Source: Limnobacter sp. CACIAM 66H1 (GTDB lineage: Bacteria; Pseudomonadota; Gammaproteobacteria; Burkholderiales; Burkholderiaceae_B). From it: 62,426 nt of DNA. The DNA lies in NCBI RefSeq assembly GCF_001601825.1, contig NZ_LUJK01000013.1, positions 1 to 62,426 of the forward strand, in the 5' to 3' direction. The notes below the pieces were generated by a model that searched no databases, was not told where the DNA came from, and was given only the letters and a program-made list of their open reading frames with translations. The position numbers were made by a program, and so were the translations under genes. Positions 1 through 8,151 of the stretch are shown piece by piece. The stretch's first letter is position 1; every line of letters begins with the position of its first letter.

Positions 1-1
1 T

Positions 2-484
2 GCCTTGGAAGATGCAAAAGCCTACGCTGCCTGGGCTGGTGGGCGATTGCCTTTGGAGGCCGAATGGGAGTTTGCTGCACGCGGGGGTGCGCACAACACC
101 CAATTCGCTTGGGGCGAGGAATTTGCGCCAGATGGCCAGCGCATGGCTCATGTTTGGCAAGGCGCGTTTCCCTGGTATTACGCTCCCGGTGGTACACCCG
201 CTACAGCAGCGGTTGGGCAATTTGCAGCCAATGGGTATGGTTTGCACGACATGATCGGCAATGTGTGGGAATGGACTTCCTCGCCGTTTAAGCAACCCTC
301 CAGTTGCTGCTCTTGCAGCCCACAGCAAGACTCCAATACCCTGTTTGCCCTGAAAGGCGGCTCCTACCTGTGCGCTGCAGAATATTGTCTGCGTTACCGG
401 CCAGCTGCGCGCATCGGGGTTGCGGGGGCCAGCAGCACCTCTCACATCGGTTTTCGTTGCGTTTACGACGCCTCACCCAAGTAA
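2..484 (+). CDS. Formylglycine-generating enzyme (FGE/SUMF1 family), 3' part only
   Basis: FGE oxidises a cysteine in sulfatases (or related targets) to formylglycine, the catalytic residue of those enzymes. The reading frame is open at the left edge, so the N-terminal part lies outside the window. The visible part carries the family signatures [25 protein letters not shown] and GGSYLC. Both catalytic cysteines are present, in GGSYLC and five residues later in [11 protein letters not shown], and the protein ends in the usual HIGFRC. A CC pair about 20 residues before the active site is also typical of bacterial FGEs. This separates it from the many FGE-like proteins that lack the cysteine pair. 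No sulfatase gene lies in the window, so its substrate is not visible. Confidence 0.9.
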   Translation, partial: ALEDAKAYAAWAGGRLPLEAEWEFAARGGAHNTQFAWGEEFAPDGQRMAHVWQGAFPWYYAPGGTPATAAVGQFAANGYGLHDMIGNVWEWTSSPFKQPSSCCSCSPQQDSNTLFALKGGSYLCAAEYCLRYRPAARIGVAGASSTSHIGFRCVYDASPK

Positions 485-547
485 GCGGGGAATCTTTTTC
501 GATCACCACAGTCCATTCAATTCAATAACAAAAAACTGGAGCTGTGA

Positions 548-1231
548 GTGAACTCGAAAAGTCTGATTGATCAACTGTTGAAGGCCGGTACGGGCATGTT
601 GCAAAGCGGCAGTAATGCTGCCAGCGGCATGCAGATGAAAGACGTGTTGGTGGGGGCTGGCGGCGGTGCAGCGGCCACGGCGGCTTTGGGCATGTTGTTG
701 GGCAACAAGCGCCACAAAAAAATGGCTGGCAAGGTGATTACCTACGGTGGTTTGGCGGCTTTGGGCCTGTTAGCCTACAAAGCTTATGGCAATTGGCAAC
801 AGCAACAGGGCAACATCGCAGCCACGCGCGACCCGCAAACCGTTGACCGTTTGCCAGAACCACAAGTAGAGCAGCACAGCCAGGCCATTTTGCGAGCACT
901 GATTGGTGCGGCCAAGGCAGATGGTCACATTGACGCCAAGGAACGCCAGTTGATTGATGGTGAAATTGCGAAGCTGACCAGCGACCCTCAACTGCAGCGC
1001 TGGTTCGATCAAGAGATGAACAAGCCGCTGGATCCACTGGAAATAGCGAGTTATGCCACCACGCCGGAATTGGCTGCCGAAATGTTCCTGGCCAGTGTGT
1101 TAATGGTAGATGAGGAAAGTTTTATGGAGCGTAGCTATTTGCAGGAACTCGCCAAGCAGTTGAGGCTAGACCCGGCGCTCGAGGTGGAGTTGCGGGCCCA
1201 GGTGGAGCAGGCGAAAAAAACGGTCGCATAA
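548..1231 (+). CDS. DUF533 / YebE-like inner-membrane protein with TerB-like domain
   Basis: This 227-residue protein has two small-residue-rich hydrophobic segments (about residues 33-52 and 65-82) and a C-terminal helical acidic domain (about 110-225) of the tellurite-resistance TerB-like type. That layout matches the YebE/DUF533 family. The biochemical role of the family is not established. The GTG start at 548 is chosen because GGAG sits 6 nt upstream. The 3' end of the reading frame overlaps a terminator hairpin that serves the opposing porin gene. It follows the FGE gene by 63 bp and could be co-transcribed with it. Confidence 0.75.
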   Translation: MNSKSLIDQLLKAGTGMLQSGSNAASGMQMKDVLVGAGGGAAATAALGMLLGNKRHKKMAGKVITYGGLAALGLLAYKAYGNWQQQQGNIAATRDPQTVDRLPEPQVEQHSQAILRALIGAAKADGHIDAKERQLIDGEIAKLTSDPQLQRWFDQEMNKPLDPLEIASYATTPELAAEMFLASVLMVDEESFMERSYLQELAKQLRLDPALEVELRAQVEQAKKTVA

Positions 1232-1242
1232 AGCGACCGTTT
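1212..1242 (-). terminator. Intrinsic terminator of the FadL-type porin gene
   Basis: The 10-bp arms AAACGGTCGC (1218-1227) and GCGACCGTTT (1233-1242) flank a 5-nt loop. On the minus strand the stem is followed by a run of seven T. It lies just past the stop of the minus-strand porin gene and overlaps the last codons of the plus-strand DUF533 gene. Confidence 0.8.
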
Positions 1243-1276
1243 CAAGTTACTGCCTCAAGGGTGTTTTTATCAACAC

Positions 1277-2755
1277 TTAAAACTTTTGAATCAAGCTGAA
1301 GGATACGAAATCAGCATCGAGGTCTGCGATACCTTTGAACTCACCGCCAGACACTTCACGAGGAGTAACTTGGTCGTTGTTGCCGACTACACTGGCGTCC
1401 ACATCGATAATGCCATAAGCCACCGAAACGGTGGTGTCGCGGCTTGGGGTAAAGCTTGCGCCTACGCCGTAGAAGCGGCGATCGTTGTCCGGCAAAATCG
1501 GAATGCGCAGGTCGTCGCCCACCACACCGTTCTCCATGCCGTAGCCTGCATGTAGGGTCAAGCGTTTGTAGGCCTTGTAGTTCAAGCCAATACGATAGGC
1601 ATGCGCTACTTTGAAGTTTTGCGGCACATCTTCAATCAAGCGACCGTTGCTGACCCGCTCATAGCGCAGGAAAGTTTCGGTGTAATCCTGATAGGTGTAG
1701 GTCGCCATCAGGTCAAGCCTCGGGCTGTAGTGATGAAACAGCGAGATACGGAACTCGTCCGGGAAAATCACGCTTTGTCGGGCTTGTTGTTGCGGTTCAA
1801 GATCGCCTGCTGCCTGTGGGCCGTTAATGCCCAGAATTGGGCCGGCCGTTGTAACCAAACCGCCATTAAGAAACTCTCTAAACGCCGCAGTGTCGGCATT
1901 TTCATTGATGGTCAATTCGCCTTGGTTGCCGTTAAATCGGGTTTTTGGGCGGTAGGATGCGCCAATTCGAGTGCGATCAGTCGGTTCCCACAGCAAGCCT
2001 GCCTGCGCATTGAAAGCCCATCCGAAAATCCGTAACTTGGCATCTGTTTCACCCGGAACGGGTGGAGCGAGTTCAGCTGCTGCTGCGGTATCAAGAGCGG
2101 CCAGTGTTCCGGGTGGGCCCAGCTTGCTCACCGCATCGCGGAAGTTCACACGCAGTTTGATGGATTGAAAGTAGCGTTCATAAGAGCCGTTCATACCCAC
2201 GGAGAGGGTTGGCGTCAGCTTGTAACCAAAACCCAGGTTCAAGCGCGTTACCTTCAAATCACTTTCACGACCCGAGCCGCGACCTGGGTAGTCCTCACGG
2301 TACCGTGTCAACAAACCGTGTGATCCGGAAGCACTGAAACCCACCACCAGTTTTGGGTTGACTGGAATGGCCACAAACAGGCCCGGAATAAACAGGGCTG
2401 AGTCATAGCCGTCTTTTCTGGAAAAAAACTCGCCATTGGAGCCTTGCCGCCCATCATCAGTGGGCGGACCGTCGTTGTCTTGGGTCGACGTGTAATCGTT
2501 GTCGAAGGTGGCAATACTGGCCACGTTCAACACCTCAATCCGCTTGAATCGGGTCAAAGCGGCAGGGTTAAAGAAAATTACCGACGCATCCGAAGCCTCA
2601 GCGGCTTGACCGGCACCCGCCGTGGCAATGCCCATGGTGCTTTGATTGTCGTTGGCAGTACCACCAGCAAAAGCCTGCTGGCTAAGTGAAAAGGCCGTGA
2701 CTGAAAACGCCACGACACAGGCTCTCCGAAGAGAACTTTGCTGCAAAAACACCAT
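1277..2755 (-). CDS. FadL/OmpP1/TodX family outer-membrane transport protein
   Basis: This 492-residue beta-barrel protein imports long-chain fatty acids or other hydrophobic compounds across the outer membrane. A signal peptide ends near QQAFAGG. It is followed by the FadL N-terminal hatch region with STMGIATAGAGQAAEASDAS and the conserved NPAAL. The remainder shows alternating beta-strand patterns typical of the 14-strand barrel, and the protein ends in phenylalanine, the usual signal for barrel insertion. Length is normal for the family. The ATG at 2755 is preceded by GGAG. Fatty acid uptake fits the many acyl and ester enzymes in the window, but the true substrate cannot be read from sequence. 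Confidence 0.9.
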   Translation of the reverse strand: MVFLQQSSLRRACVVAFSVTAFSLSQQAFAGGTANDNQSTMGIATAGAGQAAEASDASVIFFNPAALTRFKRIEVLNVASIATFDNDYTSTQDNDGPPTDDGRQGSNGEFFSRKDGYDSALFIPGLFVAIPVNPKLVVGFSASGSHGLLTRYREDYPGRGSGRESDLKVTRLNLGFGYKLTPTLSVGMNGSYERYFQSIKLRVNFRDAVSKLGPPGTLAALDTAAAAELAPPVPGETDAKLRIFGWAFNAQAGLLWEPTDRTRIGASYRPKTRFNGNQGELTINENADTAAFREFLNGGLVTTAGPILGINGPQAAGDLEPQQQARQSVIFPDEFRISLFHHYSPRLDLMATYTYQDYTETFLRYERVSNGRLIEDVPQNFKVAHAYRIGLNYKAYKRLTLHAGYGMENGVVGDDLRIPILPDNDRRFYGVGASFTPSRDTTVSVAYGIIDVDASVVGNNDQVTPREVSGGEFKGIADLDADFVSFSLIQKF

Positions 2756-2958
2756 TGGTCTGTCTCCTGCCTCCGACGCGGCGGGTCGCGGTGCGCCCTC
2801 CTTTGAGTGTCGTGAGTTGTGTGCTGGTTGTTTTTAAAATTTTTAACGGGGTATTTCCGAGAAATAGTACCTCAGGAAACACCCTATGTTTACAGCGATT
2901 AACATTGATACTGACGGAAATGTAACCCAGATTCAATCAATCGTTCAAATTTTTTTTA

Positions 2959-3789
2959 TCAAACCAGCGAGAGCCGTTCTTTCCACAACTTCATAGGCGC
3001 ATCCATATTGGTTTGCATGGGATGAAAGCCTGGTTTGTAAAATTTCAACAAGTCCGGAATCATTTTGCGGAATACGCCTTTGCGGCCGAAATACAGGTCG
3101 GTGAATTTCATCCATGATTTAAGGTTGTACAGCTCACCGTCCTGTTTCATGCAACTCAACATGGCGGCCAGCACCACCGGGCCAATGCCAATCGATACGA
3201 TTGTCATTGCAATTGCGCGTTGTGAGTACGAGCCGCCAATGGCCAAATGCGTATCGAAAGCCACCGCTCTGTGCTCGCTTTCTTCCATGGCATGCCAATA
3301 AATCAAATTCTTGATGGTTGGGTCGATGATCATGTTGTGAAACTCTTCACTTTTCATGATGTGTTCAGCGATCACGGCCGTGTAATGCTCAACCGCTGCG
3401 GTACCCGCCAGGCGTGCCTTGACGGACAGCAGTTTGTTCAGCTTCCTGCGCGCCCAGCGAGTGCGTGCATCCCAAACATTCAGGTTGATGCCCTGGCGTT
3501 TCAATTCTGCATTGGCTTGAAGATGCTCTTTGCCATGCATGGCTTCCTGCCCAATAAATGCGCTGATTTCCCGCAATAGGGCTTCATCTTTCACCCATTT
3601 TTTTGCATCTCGCACAGAATCTACAAAAAATTGTTCGCCTTCGGGAAAGTAGGCCTGAAACGCCGTCCAGACGTGGCTGCTGGCAGGGTCATTGTTGACA
3701 AAATGGCGATTGATATTCGAAAAATCAAAATCCATTCGACGAACCGGAAAGCTGGAACCTTTCTGGTGAATTGAAACGGGTGTGCGCAT
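2959..3789 (-). CDS. PF10118-type predicted metal-dependent hydrolase
   Basis: This 276-residue protein belongs to the family annotated as predicted metal-dependent hydrolases (PF10118/COG3687). Helical segments carry repeated Glu/His pairs, for example IGQEAMHGKEH, HYTAVIAEH and MEESEHRAVAFD, arranged like the ligands of a di-iron ferritin-like fold. Such a fold would allow an oxygenase or hydrolase role; the reaction is unknown. A hydrophobic segment near residues 195-215 could touch the membrane. I prefer the ATG at 3789 because GGAGG lies just upstream; a GTG at 3801 is also in frame. The likely promoter overlaps a 12-bp palindrome, suggesting tight repression. Confidence 0.75.
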   Translation of the reverse strand: MRTPVSIHQKGSSFPVRRMDFDFSNINRHFVNNDPASSHVWTAFQAYFPEGEQFFVDSVRDAKKWVKDEALLREISAFIGQEAMHGKEHLQANAELKRQGINLNVWDARTRWARRKLNKLLSVKARLAGTAAVEHYTAVIAEHIMKSEEFHNMIIDPTIKNLIYWHAMEESEHRAVAFDTHLAIGGSYSQRAIAMTIVSIGIGPVVLAAMLSCMKQDGELYNLKSWMKFTDLYFGRKGVFRKMIPDLLKFYKPGFHPMQTNMDAPMKLWKERLSLV

Positions 3790-3843
3790 GACAGCCTCCA
3801 CAGACTCATTTACATCATTACCATCAATGACGTTGACAGTATC

Positions 3844-3878
3844 TGATGTAATATTACAGATGTGGAATTAAAAGTAAA
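3844..3878 (-). promoter_or_regulatory. Candidate sigma-70 promoter with operator palindrome
   Basis: Read on the minus strand, TTTACT (3878-3873) and TAATAT (3856-3851) are separated by 16 bp and could serve the PF10118 gene. The perfect 12-bp palindrome TGTAATATTACA (3847-3858) covers the -10 element. The related word GATGTAAT recurs at 3891-3898, and TTACATC in the opposite sense at 3810-3816. This is the pattern of a repressor site, for a TetR- or PaaX-type protein such as the neighbouring regulator. Confidence 0.5.
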
Positions 3879-3899
3879 GCGATGTAATGAAGTGCTTTT

Positions 3900-4709
3900 C
3901 TAGATCACTTCTTCGTCTTTCAAAATTCGCAGTTGCAATTCACGCCACACCCGCGTGCCAGTCTCGTCAAAGCGCAGCACGCTTTCAAAGAATTGTTGCC
4001 GTGCAGCAGCATTGATCCACTCGGCAGGTAACAGTGGATCGCGGCGTACTTCATAAATGGCTTGACTACCCACCAGGTAGGCGTCTCGGGCCGCTTTCTC
4101 CAGTTTCATGCGGGAATAGCCCTGCATCCAGTCATTCAACTTTTTGGTGTGACTTAAATACAGTTTTTCGAGCTTTCGGATATCCCATAATTTTTGAATC
4201 GAGACGATTTGAGAAGGGGTGGCGGGTTTCATTTCAAAAGCAAGAATGTTTTTCTCGACTCCCTGAGCCAGCAGTTTTTCCTGCAGGCCAGCAAGGCCCA
4301 GATTCAGGTTCGCCGGCCGCAAGAAAAGGCCTTGCTCAAACTCCCGAAAGCCCTGCAGTGCAAGTGCCTTCTCGCGAAGTTGCAACTGTTTGCGATTGCT
4401 GCGACCAAGATGGGCTGTAAATACCGCGTAAAAACTTCCATTCCAGTCGCAGGTCGCTGTAAGCCTGTTACTCCACCCTTGAATGTCTTGACCCGTGAAG
4501 GCAGCCTGCTTACCCAGGGTGTAAACGCCCCGGCCTGCCGATTTCAATTGCCCTTCAGCAACCAAGCGGGCCATTGCCACCCTTGCACTGTTTTCGGAGA
4601 CGCCAAACAGGCTGCAAGCCAGCACAATGTGAGCGGCCTTCACTTGACGACCCTTGCCAGCCAACATCAGGCCGAGAATTAATTGTTTTGGGGAAGCGTT
4701 TGTTTTCAC
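3900..4709 (-). CDS. PaaX-family transcriptional repressor
   Basis: This 269-residue protein matches the PaaX family, whose founding member represses phenylacetate degradation and releases DNA on binding an aryl-CoA. The N-terminal winged helix (about residues 5-70) includes SLFGVSENSARVAMARLV as recognition region and the wing GQLKSAGRGVYTLG. Middle and C-terminal domains follow the PaaX layout. No phenylacetate genes are nearby. The context is ester hydrolases and an SDR, so the ligand is more likely an acyl-CoA or an unrelated compound (inference). The GTG start at 4709 lacks a clear ribosome-binding site. It lies upstream of the PF10118 gene on the same strand and divergent from the esterase operon. 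Confidence 0.75.
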   Translation of the reverse strand: MKTNASPKQLILGLMLAGKGRQVKAAHIVLACSLFGVSENSARVAMARLVAEGQLKSAGRGVYTLGKQAAFTGQDIQGWSNRLTATCDWNGSFYAVFTAHLGRSNRKQLQLREKALALQGFREFEQGLFLRPANLNLGLAGLQEKLLAQGVEKNILAFEMKPATPSQIVSIQKLWDIRKLEKLYLSHTKKLNDWMQGYSRMKLEKAARDAYLVGSQAIYEVRRDPLLPAEWINAAARQQFFESVLRFDETGTRVWRELQLRILKDEEVI

Positions 4710-4863
4710 GGGAGTTTTTAATAAATTGGAGGTAATAGTCTAACTTGTTGCAGGGCAGGGTGGTGGGGGCACCCTGCTGCCTGCTGCAAATTCGATATAT
4801 TGAAGAAAATAACAAAAACAGCGTAAATTGCATTGCGCTGTAACATTCGGAGACCCTGCAACC

Positions 4864-5775
4864 ATGAACCCGATTCAGTTTGTGGCCGAGAAGGCTGTTC
4901 GTGCAACGCTGCGCAGCACTTTCAAAGCACCCGGTAAACTTCCAATTCCGCTCAGTTGGCTGGCGGCTACCATGAACGCTGGGGCACCACTGTTCAAGGT
5001 TCGACCCGATGCCAGGGTCGAGTATCTTGAATTGGGCACCTGCATGTGTGCGCTCGTTCGCCCAGCAGATTCGCACACCGGCCAGGTGTTATTGCACATG
5101 CATGGCGGAGCGTTTTTTGCCGGTTCGCTTGAAACGCATTTACCCCTGGCCAGTGAACTTGCTGTGCGTTGCAATGCCCGGGTGTTCCTGGTTGATTACC
5201 GGTTGGCACCGCAGGATCCTTATCCGGCGGCGCTTGAAGATGGCATGGCTGCCTATCAGGCCTTACTGGATCTCGATGTCAATCCAAAAAACATCACTTT
5301 GGTTGGAGACTCTGCTGGCGCAGCTCACATCTTGTCCATGGCCATTTATGCGCGCAACGAAGGTCTTCCCCTGCCTGCAGGTTTGGTGATGATTTCTCCT
5401 TTTGTCGACATGACATTGACAGCCGCCTCCATTCAAGCCAAGGCCAAGGCCGATCCCATGTTGAGTGTGGTGCCATTACAGCGCGGGGTCACTGCTTATT
5501 GCGGCGACATGCTGCCTGCGGACCCCAAAGTGTCGCCTGTATTTGCTGACCTTGAGGATTTGCCACCCTTGTTCATTCAGGTGGGCAGTGATGAAATTTT
5601 GCTGGACGATGCCTTGTTGCTCGAACAACGCGCCAAGGCTGCAGGTGTGCAAGTAAGCTGCACAGTGCACGAGGGTATGTGGCACAACTTTCAAATGTTC
5701 AATGCCTTTGTTGAACAAGCCGACAAGGCCTTGTGGGCAATCGCCGATTTTGTACGAAGAGGGGAACAGGAATGA
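4864..5775 (+). CDS. Alpha/beta hydrolase, hormone-sensitive-lipase family esterase
   Basis: This is a 303-residue esterase of the HSL (type IV) group. The oxyanion-hole motif HGGAFF lies near residue 80 and the nucleophile motif GDSAGA near residue 150. The acid and histidine are expected at SDEILLDD and MWHNF close to the C terminus, so the catalytic triad looks complete. No signal peptide is seen, so it acts in the cytoplasm on short to medium acyl esters. The ATG at 4864 is preceded by GGAG; an upstream in-frame start at 4828 is less likely. Its stop overlaps the start of the next gene (ATGA), showing translational coupling in a three-gene operon. Confidence 0.88.
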   Translation: MNPIQFVAEKAVRATLRSTFKAPGKLPIPLSWLAATMNAGAPLFKVRPDARVEYLELGTCMCALVRPADSHTGQVLLHMHGGAFFAGSLETHLPLASELAVRCNARVFLVDYRLAPQDPYPAALEDGMAAYQALLDLDVNPKNITLVGDSAGAAHILSMAIYARNEGLPLPAGLVMISPFVDMTLTAASIQAKAKADPMLSVVPLQRGVTAYCGDMLPADPKVSPVFADLEDLPPLFIQVGSDEILLDDALLLEQRAKAAGVQVSCTVHEGMWHNFQMFNAFVEQADKALWAIADFVRRGEQE

Positions 5776-6551
5776 AGCAATGGGCATTGGTAACAGGCGC
5801 ATCGTCTGGCATTGGTTTGCATTTGGCAGAGTGTTTTGCGAAGGATGGAGTTTCCCTGGTGCTCAGCGCACGCAATGAAGCCAAGCTCACAGAGCTGGCC
5901 GCTGACTACATGGGCAAATACAAAGTGGATGTCATTTTGATTGGATCGGACCTGTCCAAGCCCAACGCGGCCAGCGAGCTTGTAGCCAAAGTCAAGGCGC
6001 ACAGCATTGAGCTCAGTTATCTGGTTAACAACGCAGGCGTGGGCACTTACGGTTTGTTCAAGGACACGCCAGTCGAGGACACCACCAGTATGCTGCGCCT
6101 CAATATGGAAGCACTCACTGTGCTTTGCAGTGGCTTTATGCCCGATTTGCTGAAGACACGAGGAAAGATCCTCAATGTGGCTTCTACGGCAGCATTTCAA
6201 CCCGGCCCGTACATGGCGGCCTACTATGCGACCAAGGCCTATGTGCTCAGCTTTAGTGAAGCGCTTGCCGAGGAGCTGGTCGACAGTGGCGTTGCTGTGT
6301 GTACCTTGTGCCCCGGCCCCACTGCATCGGGATTTCAGGCCGAAGCGAACATGCAGAAATCCGCCTTGGTGCAAGGCAAGCGCATGCCAAGCTCAGAAGA
6401 TGTTGCCGTCAAAGGTTACGCCGCAATGAAGCGAAACCAGCGTGTTTACATTCACGGTGCACTGAACTGGACCATGGCACAAAGCATCCGCTTCACGCCA
6501 CGTAGCTGGGCGACCAAAGTGGTGAAGTTTATTTCAAAGCCTGTGGCATAA
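5772..6551 (+). CDS. Short-chain dehydrogenase/reductase
   Basis: This 259-residue classical SDR has the nucleotide-binding motif TGASSGIG at the N terminus, NNAGVG near residue 90, a catalytic serine in NVASTA and the YxxxK pair in YYATKAY. It would use NAD(P)H to interconvert an alcohol and a ketone. Sequence style resembles the SDR group that includes DltE-like and 3-oxoacyl reductases acting on lipophilic substrates. Translation is coupled to the esterase by a 4-nt overlap, and another alpha/beta hydrolase follows 23 bp later. Together these suggest stepwise breakdown of an ester or a long-chain alcohol. The exact substrate is unknown. Confidence 0.88.
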   Translation: MKQWALVTGASSGIGLHLAECFAKDGVSLVLSARNEAKLTELAADYMGKYKVDVILIGSDLSKPNAASELVAKVKAHSIELSYLVNNAGVGTYGLFKDTPVEDTTSMLRLNMEALTVLCSGFMPDLLKTRGKILNVASTAAFQPGPYMAAYYATKAYVLSFSEALAEELVDSGVAVCTLCPGPTASGFQAEANMQKSALVQGKRMPSSEDVAVKGYAAMKRNQRVYIHGALNWTMAQSIRFTPRSWATKVVKFISKPVA

Positions 6552-6574
6552 ATGGAAGCCGGGGCAATTTATTC

Positions 6575-7417
6575 ATGAAACAGGAAACGCATTTGCTTCC
6601 GATGCGGGCTGGAGGCCAGGTGGCTTTGCACCGCTACAAGCCTGTAAACCCAACGGGTCTGCCTGTGGTGGTGGCGCATGGCACCTTGTCCAACCAATAT
6701 GCGGTTGAGCATTTGGGTTCCTTTCTTGCAGCTCAGGGGTTTGATACCTGGCTATTGGAGTGGGGTGGTCACGGGCAAGCCAAACCCGCCCACCGCACAC
6801 AGAATTTTGAGTATCCTGCCTTGAATGATTTACCCACCGCGATCGACTTTGTTGTCCAACACACGGGCCACTCGCAATTGCATTGGACTTCTCACAGTGG
6901 CGGTGGTTTGCTGGCCTTGATGTTGCTGGCCCGGCAGCCCGAGCGCATTTCACAAATCAAGACACTGAGCCTGATTGGTGCGCAAGTCACCGATGCAGCG
7001 CCCAATTTCAGGGAAAAAATGCGGGTCGCTGCCTTGGGTGCATTGACCCGACTGTTGGGCCATACACCACGAAAACTGGTTCCCATTGGGCCCGAGGGGG
7101 AGCCCACTCTGTTGTTATTGCAGTGGTGCAAATGGAACTTGAGTGGCCGGTGGAAAGGTGCCGATGGTTTCGATTACCTGGCAGCATTGGCAAACGTCAA
7201 TGTACCTGCATTGGTGATTGCAGGCGGGCGTGACGAAGTTGCACCCCCCAAGGGCTGTCGACGAATTTATGAGGCTTTGGGGGGTCCCAAAACCTGGCAT
7301 GAATGCACAGTCGAGCAAGGGTTCAGCAAAGATTTTTCCCACAGTCAAATGATTCGCGGCGAAGCGGCGAAGACCGAGGTGTTCCCGTTGCTTCAGCGAT
7401 TCATTCAAGCTGCTTGA
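6575..7417 (+). CDS. Alpha/beta hydrolase (lipase-like)
   Basis: This 280-residue alpha/beta hydrolase-fold protein has an oxyanion motif at VVAHGTLSN, the nucleophile serine in TSHSGGG (about residue 107), an acid in GGRDEVA and a C-terminal histidine region FSHSQM. The pattern WLLEWGGHG followed by a flat LPTAIDFV stretch recalls the lysosomal acid lipase and PHA synthase-like branch. It is the last gene of the esterase-SDR-hydrolase operon. Its stop is 3 bp from the stop of the opposing unknown gene, so no dedicated terminator fits between them. Substrate unknown. Confidence 0.82.
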   Translation: MKQETHLLPMRAGGQVALHRYKPVNPTGLPVVVAHGTLSNQYAVEHLGSFLAAQGFDTWLLEWGGHGQAKPAHRTQNFEYPALNDLPTAIDFVVQHTGHSQLHWTSHSGGGLLALMLLARQPERISQIKTLSLIGAQVTDAAPNFREKMRVAALGALTRLLGHTPRKLVPIGPEGEPTLLLLQWCKWNLSGRWKGADGFDYLAALANVNVPALVIAGGRDEVAPPKGCRRIYEALGGPKTWHECTVEQGFSKDFSHSQMIRGEAAKTEVFPLLQRFIQAA

Positions 7418-7420
7418 CAC

Positions 7421-8104
7421 TCACTTTCTGATCAAAAATGTTTCAAAGTGTGCCGCGATACCGGGGTAGCTTTCTACTCGAAGATGGGGCGGCAATTTGC
7501 GCAGCGTGTGCTTGAACAAGGTGTGTAGCACATTGATAACACCATTGATTGTTTTGCTGATCACAAAGTTGAAACCCATCAGGTCTTTGGGTGTATACAC
7601 CAAGGGTACCAATGCCGTTTCTATTGCTTCAATCAGCAGCTCAACACCTTCTTCAATGCGTGCACTGTCACGCTGAGCCAGTGCATTCATGACTTCGCTC
7701 GCTTTTTCCGAATAAGTAGTCGTGACCGGAATCACGATGTAAGGATGCTCCTGACCATTCAGATTGAGCAAATGCACCATGTCGTGAAAATGGTGGATCA
7801 CAGGCGGCACGCGTTTGTTGGCAATGAACTTGATGAGCCAGCCGATGTAATGTTGGGCTTCGCTTTGAACCTTGTGTATCACCTTCGACGCGTCTTGCAG
7901 CATTTTGTCGGGTTGGTTTTTATTCAACTCATCAAGCAGATGGGTAAAGCAAGTGTCAAGCAGTTGCACATAGGTTTGCGCGAGCAGGTCAGCACCCAGC
8001 GCCTTGTCTTCATCACTGATGGGTTTGGAAGCACGCTCGTGTAGCGACTTCATCTGTGAGTAAACATCTTCTCTGATTTGAACGGCGATGTAGGGTGTCT
8101 TCAT
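7421..8104 (-). CDS. Hypothetical helical protein, 227 aa
   Basis: I do not recognise this protein. It is 227 residues, predicted largely alpha-helical, with no signal peptide and no strong membrane segment. The only notable patches are a basic C-terminal third and a central HHFHDMVHLLNL histidine cluster that could bind metal, though nothing proves it. The reading frame has normal codon use for the window and a plausible ATG start with AGAA just upstream. It is convergent with the lipase-like operon and divergent from the Sel1-repeat gene, so it is probably transcribed alone. Confidence 0.65.
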   Translation of the reverse strand: MKTPYIAVQIREDVYSQMKSLHERASKPISDEDKALGADLLAQTYVQLLDTCFTHLLDELNKNQPDKMLQDASKVIHKVQSEAQHYIGWLIKFIANKRVPPVIHHFHDMVHLLNLNGQEHPYIVIPVTTTYSEKASEVMNALAQRDSARIEEGVELLIEAIETALVPLVYTPKDLMGFNFVISKTINGVINVLHTLFKHTLRKLPPHLRVESYPGIAAHFETFLIRK

Positions 8105-8151
8105 GTTTCTTCAGTAAGATCTCGATTCAGACAGTTTACGTTCAAGACCCC

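Noticed and set aside
5691-6374. 227-codon open frame on the minus strand
   Set aside because: It lies opposite the esterase/SDR operon, whose catalytic motifs and overlaps are clear; the translation has no recognisable domain.
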